A DNA stretch of 26,370 nt from Gammaproteobacteria bacterium (lineage in GTDB: Bacteria > Pseudomonadota > Gammaproteobacteria > Pseudomonadales > Azotimanducaceae_A): contig DUAT01000079.1 in assembly GCA_012960755.1 (NCBI GenBank), positions 1-26,370 on the forward strand, given 5' to 3'. The notes beneath the pieces are model-generated. The model saw only the letters and a program-made list of their open reading frames with translations, did no database searches and had not been told where the DNA came from. The position numbers and the translations under genes were made by a program. Shown piece by piece: positions 17,198 through 25,296 of the stretch (positions are counted from its first letter, which is position 1; each line of letters begins with the position of its first letter).

Positions 17198-17908
17198 ATG
17201 AAATGGCTGTTGCTGGTGTTGGTATTTGTCACCAGCACTCCCGCAGCAGAGGTACTGGCTGCCCCGCACCATCAAAAGCAGGATGTCTTGCTGGCGCCCG
17301 GATACCAGAAACTGGGATTTACCCCACCTGCACCCGGTAGTTATCAGTTACCGGGTCTGGGGGTCGCTGCCGATGCGGAAGTGCTCGACAGTAAAGGTCG
17401 TGAGGTGAGTCTGCATGAACTCATGGCGGGTAAGTTCACAATTTTCAGCTTTATCTATACCACCTGTTCTGATGTTAACGGATGCCCATTGGCGTCCTAT
17501 GTACTGGGGAAGGTCCAACGGCGTGTGATGGCAGACGACATACTGAAGGACCATGTTCGACTGGTCAGTTTCAGTTTTGACCCTGTGAATGACAGGCCGA
17601 AAGTGCTCGACACCTATGCCAGTAACTTCAGGGAACCGGGTTTCGACTGGCATTTCGTGACTTCCCGTTCTGATGAACAACTGGCAGCAACTCTCGAAGA
17701 CTACAATCAGTTTGTTATCAGGGATTACAACGAGGATGGCAGCCTCGTGGGTTCAATTTCCCATATGTTGCGGGTTTACCTTGTCGACCATCGTCTGCAG
17801 ATTCGAAATATCTATTCCGTTTCATTCCTGCATGCGGATACCATCATGAATGATGTTCGTACCGTTGTCGCCGAGAATGCATCCCGAGAGGCTATGGGGA
17901 CCCGGTAA
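17198..17908 (+). CDS. SCO1/SenC-family copper chaperone with a spaced Cys pair
   Basis: A 236-residue exported thioredoxin-fold protein with a signal peptide at residues 1-21. SCO proteins deliver copper using a Cys pair and a distal His. Here the pair is Cys90 and Cys96 in YTTCSDVNGCPLA, five residues apart instead of the usual three. The His is probably His189 in SHMLRVYLVD. The segment LVSFSFDP at 122-129 is the conserved SCO strand. The ATG is directly adjacent to the mtoX stop with no independent ribosome site, so translation is probably coupled. Context indicates that it metallates methanethiol oxidase rather than cytochrome oxidase. No cytochrome oxidase genes are nearby. Confidence 0.88.
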   Translation: MKWLLLVLVFVTSTPAAEVLAAPHHQKQDVLLAPGYQKLGFTPPAPGSYQLPGLGVAADAEVLDSKGREVSLHELMAGKFTIFSFIYTTCSDVNGCPLASYVLGKVQRRVMADDILKDHVRLVSFSFDPVNDRPKVLDTYASNFREPGFDWHFVTSRSDEQLAATLEDYNQFVIRDYNEDGSLVGSISHMLRVYLVDHRLQIRNIYSVSFLHADTIMNDVRTVVAENASREAMGTR

Positions 17909-18173
17909 CGACCGCCGGATGTTGTTACCAGCCGCGGTTCATATCGATAATTGATTGTGGTTTCAACCCCTGGTCTATGGTTGTTCGTCTTACACTGCCC
18001 AGATCATTGTTGATAGAATAGTTCAATAGGTCAATCTCGGAATGAAAAATACAGTCAATTACAGAAGATAGGGCGCCTTGCCCTTTACATCAGCTCGAGT
18101 GTCGCCTTCAGGGCGCATAATTCAGCCGTATCCGGTACCATCATCATTCTGATCACGAAAGCTCAACTTCACC

Positions 18174-19199
18174 ATGAAAATAGCCCGATGGATCCTATCT
18201 GGCCTGTTAGTTGTTCTCCTCATCCTCGCCACCCTCGCAGGCGTGCTATTGAACTACCTGATGATATTCCTGCTTGCTTCCACTGTTGCAATGCTGGTGA
18301 CATTCATCGTTGCAAGTGCAAAAAAACAGATCCCCTGGAACATATTTAAAGAACAATTATACGGCCACCATCTTGCCCAGCGCCTGTTAAGAAACGTAAC
18401 CTGGATCACCTGTGGGTTTTGCGTCTACATCGCGGTCATACCCATCCAGTTTCAGTCTGCTGAATTTACTCAACTGATGCTCATGCTCTGGGGCTCGGTC
18501 ATCGCACTTTGTGTTCTGGACTGGATGCCTCGAAAGCAAATAGGCAAGACATTCAATATTACCCTGTCGGTGTTTCTGGTTTTCCTGGGATATCAACTGG
18601 CGCTTGTATACTGGCCATCAGACAGTCGTGATGGGGTTGAACTTAAGTCCCCCTTCAAAGGCAACTGGTATGTTCTCCATGGTGGCAACAGTGCATTGAT
18701 TAACCACCATCATTTTGCCGGGTCGCAAAAATACGCCATGGACATCCTTCTGCCAGCCGACGGCGCGCTGCCCTTGCAACAGGTAACAGATCTGCAGCAG
18801 TACGAGACGCACGGCCAGGCTTTGTATTCGCCCGTCGATGGTAAAGTTGTAGCAGTTGAAAATGTGCTTGAGGACCAACAGATCGGCAAAACCGATGTGA
18901 AGAATCTGGCGGGCAATCATATTGTGATCGAAACGCAATCCGGGCAATTCCTGTTACTGGCGCACCTGCAGCAGAACAGCGTCCAGGTGGCGGTGGGTGA
19001 TGGGGTGAAAACAGGGCAGCAGATTGCGAACTTTGGTAATTCCGGCAATACCTCTCAGCCACATTTGCATATTCAAGCGATGACGCATATGGATTTTTTG
19101 GATGCAGAATCAAAGCCGATTCCGCTGTTCTTCAAGATAGGTGATGAGCCGCCAGCGAGCTTTAAGAGGAATGACATTCTGCCGGGTTTGTCGGACTAG
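18174..19199 (+). CDS. Membrane-anchored M23 (LytM-type) peptidase
   Basis: A 341-residue protein with an N-terminal hydrophobic half of four or five membrane helices (about residues 7-50, 75-95, 98-116 and 127-147). A periplasmic M23 domain follows. The metal ligands and catalytic residues are seen as a His cluster before Asp190 (HHHFAGSQKYAMD), LLAHLQQ with His264, and SQPHLHIQ with His297 and His299. The GDGVKTGQQIANFGNSGNTS stretch is the usual beta-core. M23 enzymes cut peptidoglycan cross-links, but proteins with a polytopic anchor may instead cut other peptides. No ribosome site is clear. The 265-base gap before it holds no gene I can see. It stands alone on this strand, followed by a pseudogene. 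Confidence 0.85.
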   Translation: MKIARWILSGLLVVLLILATLAGVLLNYLMIFLLASTVAMLVTFIVASAKKQIPWNIFKEQLYGHHLAQRLLRNVTWITCGFCVYIAVIPIQFQSAEFTQLMLMLWGSVIALCVLDWMPRKQIGKTFNITLSVFLVFLGYQLALVYWPSDSRDGVELKSPFKGNWYVLHGGNSALINHHHFAGSQKYAMDILLPADGALPLQQVTDLQQYETHGQALYSPVDGKVVAVENVLEDQQIGKTDVKNLAGNHIVIETQSGQFLLLAHLQQNSVQVAVGDGVKTGQQIANFGNSGNTSQPHLHIQAMTHMDFLDAESKPIPLFFKIGDEPPASFKRNDILPGLSD

Positions 19200-19287
19200 A
19201 GAAGGCGTAAAGCTATGCTGCACCAAGTGAGCTCGGATAACTGGTGTTAAACTGCCTTCGATTTCCGATAAGCAAAGGTGTACGGCG

Positions 19288-19500
19288 ATGAGAGACTTCA
19301 GTGGAAAGATTGCGGTGGTCACAGGCGGCGGCACCGGCATGGGCAGGGAATTAACTACTGGCAGAAGGTTGCCATGTGGCGACCTGCGATGTGATTGAAG
19401 AAAACCTGCAAGAAACCCCGTCGATTTGTCAGAAGGAAGCGCCCCAGGGAGTGCGGATGACAGCGCATATTTGCGATGTGGCGGAACAGGTGTCCAGGGC
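19288..19500 (+). pseudogene. Short-chain dehydrogenase pseudogene, frameshifted and truncated
   Basis: The ATG at 19288 opens MRDFSGKIAVVTGGGTGMGREL, the cofactor-binding start of an SDR enzyme (TGGGTGMG). The frame then ends at a stop at 19396-19398. Sequence of the same gene continues in another frame from about 19366 as AEGCHVATCDVIEENLQET, then HICDV near 19480, the expected NAD-site Asp region. Comparing the two halves, a few codons have been lost together with the frame just after GREL. After 19500 no SDR catalytic motif (YxxxK) can be found before the next gene, so most of the gene is deleted. Confidence 0.8.
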
Positions 19501-19608
19501 TATCCAGGGCTGGAGCAGATTTGCGGAACAAGCCGGAGTTAGCGAGGCAGACTGCCACCAACTATCACGGTGCTCTGTAGTTACCTGTTTTTCTTCTCTT
19601 TCATGGCA

Positions 19609-21018
19609 TCACTGCCTCCCAAGCTGCGCCTGCACTATCTGTAATTCTTCCTGGGTAAAGCTGAATCTCAACAAGGTGACTGCAGAAAGGAAATAAAATG
19701 CCGCCGGGAACCAGGAATACATCCACAACATCCAGGTTTTGACTAACTCAGTTTGAGCAACACCCGGCACATACCCCACGTGCTCTAACACCTGTAGTGC
19801 CACAAAGCCGGTGATAGCGGCACCAAGTTTGGTGGTAAAGGCCCAGATGGCGAAATAGCTGCCTTCCCGTCGTTTGCTGGTTTCAACCTCATCCCAGTCA
19901 ATCACGTCCGCTACCATGGAGGGCGGCAGGGCGAGAAAGTTGCCGAAAGCGAAACCGCCGAATACCAGAAGAACTGAGAAGAAGCCCACCGATCCATCAT
20001 CCAGCCACCAGCATCCCGCACTGGTGATGGAAGAAATAACAATGGCGGCCAACCATGTGTTGCGCTTACCGATTCGTTGCGACAGTCTGTTCCAGAAAGG
20101 CAGGCTGATAATACCGGAGAGGAAATACAGTAACAGGTAATAGGACCAGGTGGGCAGCCAGCCAGGCACAGCATTAACCCACCAGTCCGGTGTGCCGATG
20201 ATGTAGACGGATACATAAATTACCAGCACGGCGGGAACAGCCGCAGCAATCGAGCTGAACACAAACGCAATCAGTAGCCTTCGAAAGTGCGGGTTTGAGA
20301 AGGTTGCAATCCAACCGGCGTAGGGATTCATTGCGGGTCGCCCCTGGAACTCCCCCCTCTCTTTGCTGACCACCCCTGCGAAGATCAGGAATATAGCGAC
20401 ACCGCCGCCCAGGATCAGGCCCATAAAGGAATAACCCTGAATGCCGCCATAGACGTAAATCAGGTAGGCAGGCGATATGGTTGCTACCAGCAATCCAACC
20501 AGAGCGCAGGTTTCGCGGACTGCAATGACTTTAACCCGTTCGTGGTAGTCGTCGGTCAATTCTGCGCCAAGGCTGTAATAGGGGATCGCGCCGACCGTCC
20601 AGATGAAATAGGTCAATATGTATAGACTCATCATATAAAACAGCAGGTAACCCTGATTATTGGCGGGGTCTTCAAACGAGGGCGGGGTAAACAGAAAATA
20701 AAAGGCAATGGCTAGCGGGATGGCAGCGCCAATGATATAAGGTCTTCTTCGACCGAAGCGGGTATTGGTTCTGTCAGACAGGTAGCCCATCACAGGGTCG
20801 GTGATAGAGTCGAACAGCCTTGCAAACAATAACGACCAGGCAACCAGCCCGGCGGACAAACCGACAAAGTCGGTGTAGAAAAATTGCAGGTTTACCGCCA
20901 CCACCAGACCCAGCAAAGCGAAACCGAAATTTCCGGCGCCGTAGCCGAGTATTGATGTGTTGGGCAACCCTTCGGTGCGGCTCGAACTACCTTGCACGGC
21001 AGACTCGTTTACGGTCAC
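19609..21018 (-). CDS. GPH-family (MelB-like) sugar:cation symporter, MFS superfamily
   Basis: A 469-residue transporter with 12 predicted membrane helices. The signature is FDSITDPVMGYLSDRTNTRFGRRRPYI near residues 70-95, matching the Asp-rich helix and following basic loop of the glycoside-pentoside-hexuronide:cation symporter family. A later loop, PPSMVADVIDWDEVETSKRREGSY, is also typical. The GTG start at 21018 is preceded by a clear gagggat ribosome site. The gene is divergent from the Rieske gene fragment and convergent with the SDR pseudogene. The substrate may be a glycoside or uronide, but GPH proteins in catabolic islands also move steroids or other compounds, so this is open. Confidence 0.9.
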   Translation of the reverse strand: MTVNESAVQGSSSRTEGLPNTSILGYGAGNFGFALLGLVVAVNLQFFYTDFVGLSAGLVAWSLLFARLFDSITDPVMGYLSDRTNTRFGRRRPYIIGAAIPLAIAFYFLFTPPSFEDPANNQGYLLFYMMSLYILTYFIWTVGAIPYYSLGAELTDDYHERVKVIAVRETCALVGLLVATISPAYLIYVYGGIQGYSFMGLILGGGVAIFLIFAGVVSKERGEFQGRPAMNPYAGWIATFSNPHFRRLLIAFVFSSIAAAVPAVLVIYVSVYIIGTPDWWVNAVPGWLPTWSYYLLLYFLSGIISLPFWNRLSQRIGKRNTWLAAIVISSITSAGCWWLDDGSVGFFSVLLVFGGFAFGNFLALPPSMVADVIDWDEVETSKRREGSYFAIWAFTTKLGAAITGFVALQVLEHVGYVPGVAQTELVKTWMLWMYSWFPAAFYFLSAVTLLRFSFTQEELQIVQAQLGRQ

Positions 21019-21068
21019 ATGATCCCTCTTCTAAGGCAGATAGTAGAAACGTTCCCGGCACTATACGT

Positions 21069-21108
21069 GCAAAGCAATGCCCAAAGACACGCAAAGCAAT
21101 ACCCAAAG
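21069..21108. repeat. Two 18-bp direct repeats, 22-bp period
   Basis: Copies gcaaagcaatgcccaaag (21069-21086) and gcaaagcaatacccaaag (21091-21108) differ at one base. The centre-to-centre spacing is 22 bases, about two helical turns. They lie in the divergent gap in front of the transporter and Rieske genes, so they may be a tandem operator for an activator or repressor. This role is inferred; a simple duplication is also possible. Confidence 0.55.
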
Positions 21109-21172
21109 CGCCTCGAATAAGTCAGGATTGGCGCTGATCTGCCTATCCTCCATGCTCCTTTTTTAGGGCGTC

Positions 21173-21235
21173 TTTCATGAGACAGTCTTGTATCGTTTAA
21201 AAGCAGGGTTTATGGTACACCTACGTCTCATAAAA
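21173..21235. promoter_or_regulatory. Inverted ATGAGAC motifs in the Rieske upstream region
   Basis: TTTCATGAGAC (21173-21183) and GTCTCATAAAA (21225-21235) form an inverted pair matching at 10 of 11 bases, 52 bases apart. The right half shares the ten bases GTCTCATAAA with the palindrome at 7259-7268 in front of the hydrolase-TetR operon. This suggests a TetR-type operator or a shared regulator. It lies 15 bases or more before the start of the broken Rieske gene. Confidence 0.45.
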
Positions 21236-21249
21236 CTGAAGAGGGTCCG

Positions 21250-21748
21250 GTGACGACACTACAAAAAAATACAAGAAGTGGCAGTTCAGCCGTTGGAGAA
21301 GGCGAGATCTTTGCCGTTTTCTGCTTATACAGACCCCGTTGTTCTCGAAGAGGAATCGACAAGCATCTTTTCCCGGGAATGGGTTTTCGTATGTATGGCC
21401 GGTGAGGTCAGTCAGCCTGGTGACTATTTCGCGATGATTGTTGCGAACGAACCGGTGTTTGTTCTACGTGGTGAGGATGGGGAACTTCGGGCGTTTGCAA
21501 ACATCTGCCGGCATAGGGGTACGGTGATCCTTGATGATGGCTTTGGTCAGGTTGGCAAGTACATTACTTGCCCATACCACGCCTGGTCTTACTCCAGGGA
21601 AGGCGCAAAAGCTGTTAACGAGGATCGTCGGAGAATAGGCATTTATAAACCACATTTTCCGAAGAACGGTTATGCATGGTTATTGCTGATGTTCATTCAA
21701 GTTAACGCGTTTGGCCATGCATTTTGTGCTCAGCACGGCCGGACCTAG
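21250..21748 (+). pseudogene. Rieske oxygenase alpha-subunit fragment, frameshifted and 3'-truncated
   Basis: The Rieske cluster is intact: CRHRG and CPYHAW, with Cys77, His79, Cys98 and His101 counted from the GTG at 21278. The leading part LPFSAYTDPVVLEEESTSIFSREW is the usual start of ring-hydroxylating oxygenases. Two faults are visible. First, a better start (GTG 21250 with gaagaggg before it) is out of frame by one base; removing one A from the seven-A run at 21263-21269 joins it smoothly as VTTLQKIQEVAVQPLEK. Second, after about residue 110 the family sequence stops and unrelated residues run to 21748, so the whole catalytic iron domain is gone. It cannot be an active oxygenase, though the Rieske fold itself could still form. 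Confidence 0.8.
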
Positions 21749-21766
21749 ATAGAGGGAGACTTTACT

Positions 21767-22837
21767 ATGCTTACCAACTGCGACGGACACCAAGCAACGC
21801 GTGGAGCGCGCGCCATGGTCGACGACTATCTGGCTGTTCAGGAGGGCGAGAACGTGCTCGTGACTGCCGATACGGCCTCGGACATGGTAGCAGCCGAGGC
21901 GATCCTGGCGGCGAGCGAGGCGGCGGGCGCCAAGGCGACCCTTGCGATCATCCCGCAGCTTCCGTTCCAGGGCACGCTGGCTGATCCCTACATCCCTGAG
22001 CCTCTGGCGGGCGCGGCCCAGAGCTGCGACGTATGGATTGATCTTTGCTTCCCTTATTTGGCAGGCTCCACGGTCTGTGACCAAGCGCTCAGAGCGGGCC
22101 GGGTGCGCTACCTGATGATCACCGGTATGTCCGGCGCTGGAATCGATCGTCTCTTTGCGGGTGCCGATCATGATCTCATGCACAAAGTGCAAGAAAGCAT
22201 GTACGATATCTTTCAGACGGGAGCTGGCCGGGCTGGACACATCACCACTGACGATGGGACTGATGTCCATTTCACTCTGGCTGAGACAGGTCCGCGCAAG
22301 CCGCAACACATTCAGAAACCAGGCATGTACTTCCCTCCCGGATCAGTCGCGTTCACACCAGAAATCGAAAGTGTTCGAGGAATAATAGTACTCAAGTCAG
22401 TCTTTCATGAGTACTACGTCCCGCAACTCGAACCCCTGACGATCGAAGTTGATGGTCCTGTTATCGGTGTGAGTGGAGGCGGCGCCGAAGTATTCCCACT
22501 GGAGAGATCTCTGCTGCGAGCGGGAGGCGGTGAATACGGACACATCATCCATTTCACACACGGCCTGCATCCGGCTGCTCGCCCTGGCATGGGACTTCTG
22601 GAAGACATCAGAACCTGGGGCAACAACGCCATCGGTATGGGTAAACCTTTCTGGGTCCCTGGCGGTGGCGAAAATCATCCCGATGGATTGATCAATAAAC
22701 AGTCATTGTGGATTGATGGAGAGAAGATTGTCGACAGCGGCGATATTGTCAGTCCACCGGAGCTGGCTCAACTCGCGAACGAACTGTCTCGTCAGTTCCA
22801 CCCTGGCAGCTCGAAACAAAAGACAACGGGAGACTAG
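21767..22837 (+). CDS. M29 aminopeptidase / 2,5-dihydroxypyridine dioxygenase (NicX)-like metalloprotein
   Basis: A 356-residue protein resembling the M29 aminopeptidase fold group that includes NicX, an iron dioxygenase opening 2,5-dihydroxypyridine. Candidate metal ligands are His265 in HIIHFTHGLH and the HPD motif His304-Asp306 in GGGENHPDG. These echo the His, His-X-Asp set of NicX. The N-terminal domain (residues 1-150) has a Rossmann-like alternation. The first 400 or so bases are about 65-70 percent GC, while the rest falls to about 45-58 percent. The gene starts 18 bases after the Rieske fragment with a good agagggag ribosome site and ends one base before the next ATG. A ring-opening role with the neighbouring oxygenase is plausible; a peptidase role cannot be excluded. 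Confidence 0.65.
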   Translation: MLTNCDGHQATRGARAMVDDYLAVQEGENVLVTADTASDMVAAEAILAASEAAGAKATLAIIPQLPFQGTLADPYIPEPLAGAAQSCDVWIDLCFPYLAGSTVCDQALRAGRVRYLMITGMSGAGIDRLFAGADHDLMHKVQESMYDIFQTGAGRAGHITTDDGTDVHFTLAETGPRKPQHIQKPGMYFPPGSVAFTPEIESVRGIIVLKSVFHEYYVPQLEPLTIEVDGPVIGVSGGGAEVFPLERSLLRAGGGEYGHIIHFTHGLHPAARPGMGLLEDIRTWGNNAIGMGKPFWVPGGGENHPDGLINKQSLWIDGEKIVDSGDIVSPPELAQLANELSRQFHPGSSKQKTTGD

Positions 22838-22838
22838 T

Positions 22839-23987
22839 ATGGCAACAATCATTAAGCGGTCAGGGTTCAACGATAACATTGTTGAAACCAGGCGAGCACT
22901 TGACGAAGCGCGACACCTGCCGGGCTATATCTACAATTCACCGGAAGTATTTGCGCGGGAGAAAGAACGAATCTTTATGACCGATTGGTTGTGCATGGGT
23001 CGAGTCGAACAATTTTCTGAACCAGGTGACTACAGAACCTTCGATATTATGGGTGACCCGATAGCTGTCGTCCGTGGCGCTGATAACAAGTTTAACGCGT
23101 TTTCTAATTTGTGTGCTCATCGAGGCGTAGAGGTTGTACCGGATAAGGAAGGCAATACTGTGCGCTTCAAATGTCCTTACCACGCATGGACCTATGATCT
23201 CGAAGGAAAATTGCTGGGTGCACCTCGCATGAAGGAACACCCTCTCTTCGACCCCAAATCCTGCCGATTAGAACCACTCCAAATCGATACATGGGCGGGG
23301 TGGATCTTCGTCAACTTCGACATGGAAGCACCGGCACTGAATACTAAACTAGAAGAATTTGCCACTGACTTTGGGTTCCTGGATATGGAAAACCTGAAGC
23401 TGGGTCCGTCTGGTGAAGGGGAGGTCGGATGTAACTGGAAGTACTTCGTCGAAAACATCGCCGATGAGTATCACGTCGCTATCGCACACAAAGATACAAT
23501 CGGTCGTTTTATGACAAACTCTTCGAAGTGGACACTCCGAGGCAACGGTGGCTACAAGTGGGAGTACGATGCAGGACCCTCGACACCGACTGGCAAACCT
23601 CTATTCAACCCACTTCCAGTACTAAAAGACGAAGACGAACGCTATTCCATTTCTGGTTTCGCACACCCTAACCTCACCCTCTTTGGCCGAATTGATTCGC
23701 TGAGCGTTCTTGTTACCTGGCCGATATCACCGGAGAAGACTCGCGTTGCAAGCTACTCTCTTTTCACTGAAGAACAACTGGCGGACCCGGAGTTCGAGGC
23801 AAAGATGGAAGCCCGTGGCGAGATCACGACACAAACATTCCAAGAAGATGTGTTCCTGATCGCATCGCTTCAAAGAGCATCCATGTCATCTCGTTTCAAG
23901 CCCGGCTACATGGCAAGTCCAGAGGTTGGCATACACCACCTCATCAACTACTACCTTGATCGAATGTCCGATGATAATGACGGATAA
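22839..23987 (+). CDS. Rieske ring-hydroxylating oxygenase alpha subunit
   Basis: A 382-residue oxygenase component. The Rieske [2Fe-2S] ligands are Cys92 and His94 (NLCAHRG) and Cys112 and His115 (KCPYHAW). The catalytic iron site is NIADEYHVAIAH, with bridging Asp209 and ligands His212 and His217, completed by Asp337 in TFQEDVFLI. ATG 22839 is chosen because it has a gggag ribosome site and lies one base after the previous stop; a longer open frame begins upstream inside the neighbour gene. Such enzymes add dihydroxyl or monohydroxyl groups to aromatic or other ring compounds, or demethylate. No beta subunit, ferredoxin or reductase is in the window, so it may be a homo-oligomeric type using a reductase encoded elsewhere. 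Confidence 0.93.
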   Translation: MATIIKRSGFNDNIVETRRALDEARHLPGYIYNSPEVFAREKERIFMTDWLCMGRVEQFSEPGDYRTFDIMGDPIAVVRGADNKFNAFSNLCAHRGVEVVPDKEGNTVRFKCPYHAWTYDLEGKLLGAPRMKEHPLFDPKSCRLEPLQIDTWAGWIFVNFDMEAPALNTKLEEFATDFGFLDMENLKLGPSGEGEVGCNWKYFVENIADEYHVAIAHKDTIGRFMTNSSKWTLRGNGGYKWEYDAGPSTPTGKPLFNPLPVLKDEDERYSISGFAHPNLTLFGRIDSLSVLVTWPISPEKTRVASYSLFTEEQLADPEFEAKMEARGEITTQTFQEDVFLIASLQRASMSSRFKPGYMASPEVGIHHLINYYLDRMSDDNDG

Positions 23988-24032
23988 CTGGTAAGACTTT
24001 ACAACTCTCAACATCAAATAGGAGAATCAGCC

Positions 24033-24668
24033 ATGCCCAGACTCAAGCAGGTACCAAGGTCTGAAGCGACGCCGGAGATGCTCGAGATTTATGATCACTA
24101 CTTTGGTGATCGAGACCCGGTAGCAGAACCCGGCACGCCCACAGGGACACCTGGACATTGGTGGACTGTGACTGCAGTGGCACCCGAAATCTTCAATCAC
24201 ATCCTCGCGGGTATGGTCCTCCATAGCAGTCCGGATCGAAAACTGGATGAACAGCTCCGTGAATTGGGCATGACACGGGCTGGTTATCTCGTTGGCAGCA
24301 AATTTGTATTTTCTCAACACTGCAAAGTAGCCCGCCATGTTGGGCTCTCGGAAGAAAAAGTAAGTGCGCTACCCGCCTGGTCTTTGGCTACCTGTTACTC
24401 GCCTATCGAGCGTGCGGTGCTGGCCTATACGGATGAACTGGTATTGAGCCGTGGACGAGTCTCGGATGTCACGTTTGACAGCCTGCGCGAATCTCTTTCT
24501 GACGAAGAGATTATGGAGTTCACTTATGTGACACTCACCTACACGATGCACGCAACAATCTCTCGTGCCTTTCGCCTGGAATACGACGACATCGATGAAC
24601 ACGTTGTCGAAATCCCATCACCTACCGGGCAGGATTCAGAGAACGTCATGCAGGGCGTAAACGAATAA
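24033..24668 (+). CDS. Carboxymuconolactone decarboxylase-like (AhpD-fold) protein
   Basis: A 211-residue helical protein of the CMD/AhpD superfamily. The family core is GYLVGSKFVFSQHCKVARHVGLSEEKV (about residues 83-110), with one Cys and the conserved His of the group. The second helical repeat starts at SPIERAVLAYTDELV. It lacks the CxxC pair of AhpD peroxidase partners, so an oxidoreductase role through a disulfide is unlikely. Relatives are often encoded next to ring-cleavage or ring-hydroxylating enzymes and act on lactone or related intermediates. It lies 45 bases after the oxygenase gene with a ggagaat ribosome site, so it is the third gene of the presumed operon. Confidence 0.85.
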   Translation: MPRLKQVPRSEATPEMLEIYDHYFGDRDPVAEPGTPTGTPGHWWTVTAVAPEIFNHILAGMVLHSSPDRKLDEQLRELGMTRAGYLVGSKFVFSQHCKVARHVGLSEEKVSALPAWSLATCYSPIERAVLAYTDELVLSRGRVSDVTFDSLRESLSDEEIMEFTYVTLTYTMHATISRAFRLEYDDIDEHVVEIPSPTGQDSENVMQGVNE

Positions 24669-24693
24669 GGTTATTGATGCTTAGCACGTTGTA

Positions 24694-25296
24694 CTAAATT
24701 TTTGCTTCTTCGACGTCCGTTTTAAGTGTTTTCGCTGCAAGAAAATAGTGAGCTGCGGACCAAATATTGATCAACGAGAAAATCATCAGCGTATACCGGA
24801 GTGATTCTTTTCCGTAGTCAGTTGCAAGTAAATCACTGACGATTCCCACACCCTGAGGTCCAAAACCGAGCCCGATAATGTTGAGCACGAACAGCAGTAC
24901 GGCTGCGGCGACAGACCGCATTTCCGGGCGAACCAGACTCTGAATCATGGCTAAGGTTGGTGCAAAATAAAATCCAGCAAAAAAGGCTGGTACCAGATAG
25001 ACGAACAATGCTGTCTTGATATCCTGGATCAGAAAGAACGCGACAAGAAATGGAACCAGCGCAGCGTTACTGATGGCAGCCAACCAGACAAACCAGCGCA
25101 GATCAAGACGACTGAGCAGATCGGCGACTCTTCCTGCAACAAAGGTACCCATTCCTCCAACTACACCGGCCATCACTGCGAGCGTAATACCCACGCCTGT
25201 CTGCGATAGCCCGTGGGAGCGAACAAAAAATGCAGGAAGCTGAGCCGCGCCAGGGTGCCCATGCGCCTCTGGCTTGCCTTGTGAGATAACCACCAA
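24694..25296 (-). pseudogene. 5'-truncated MFS transporter gene
   Basis: The reading frame of 200 residues matches only the C-terminal half of a 12-helix MFS transporter. From about residue 20 (LPAFFVRSHGLSQTGVGITLA) it contains the helix 7-12 region, including the loop GRVADLLSRLDLRW. About 19 residues before that are unrelated and continue into non-coding-like sequence. The N-terminal six helices are missing from the window. The breakpoint is near 25239. It converges on the CMD-like gene, and its family suggests that it once moved a substrate of the catabolic cluster. The remaining half is unlikely to work. Confidence 0.75.

Noticed and set aside
18070..18090. Small hairpin agggc/gccct before the M23 gene
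   Set aside because: A five-base stem with no U-tract; it could be chance.
21680..22309. A 209-codon minus-strand frame
   Set aside because: It overlaps the NicX-like gene in its GC-rich half, where chance open frames are common, and it shows no recognisable domain.
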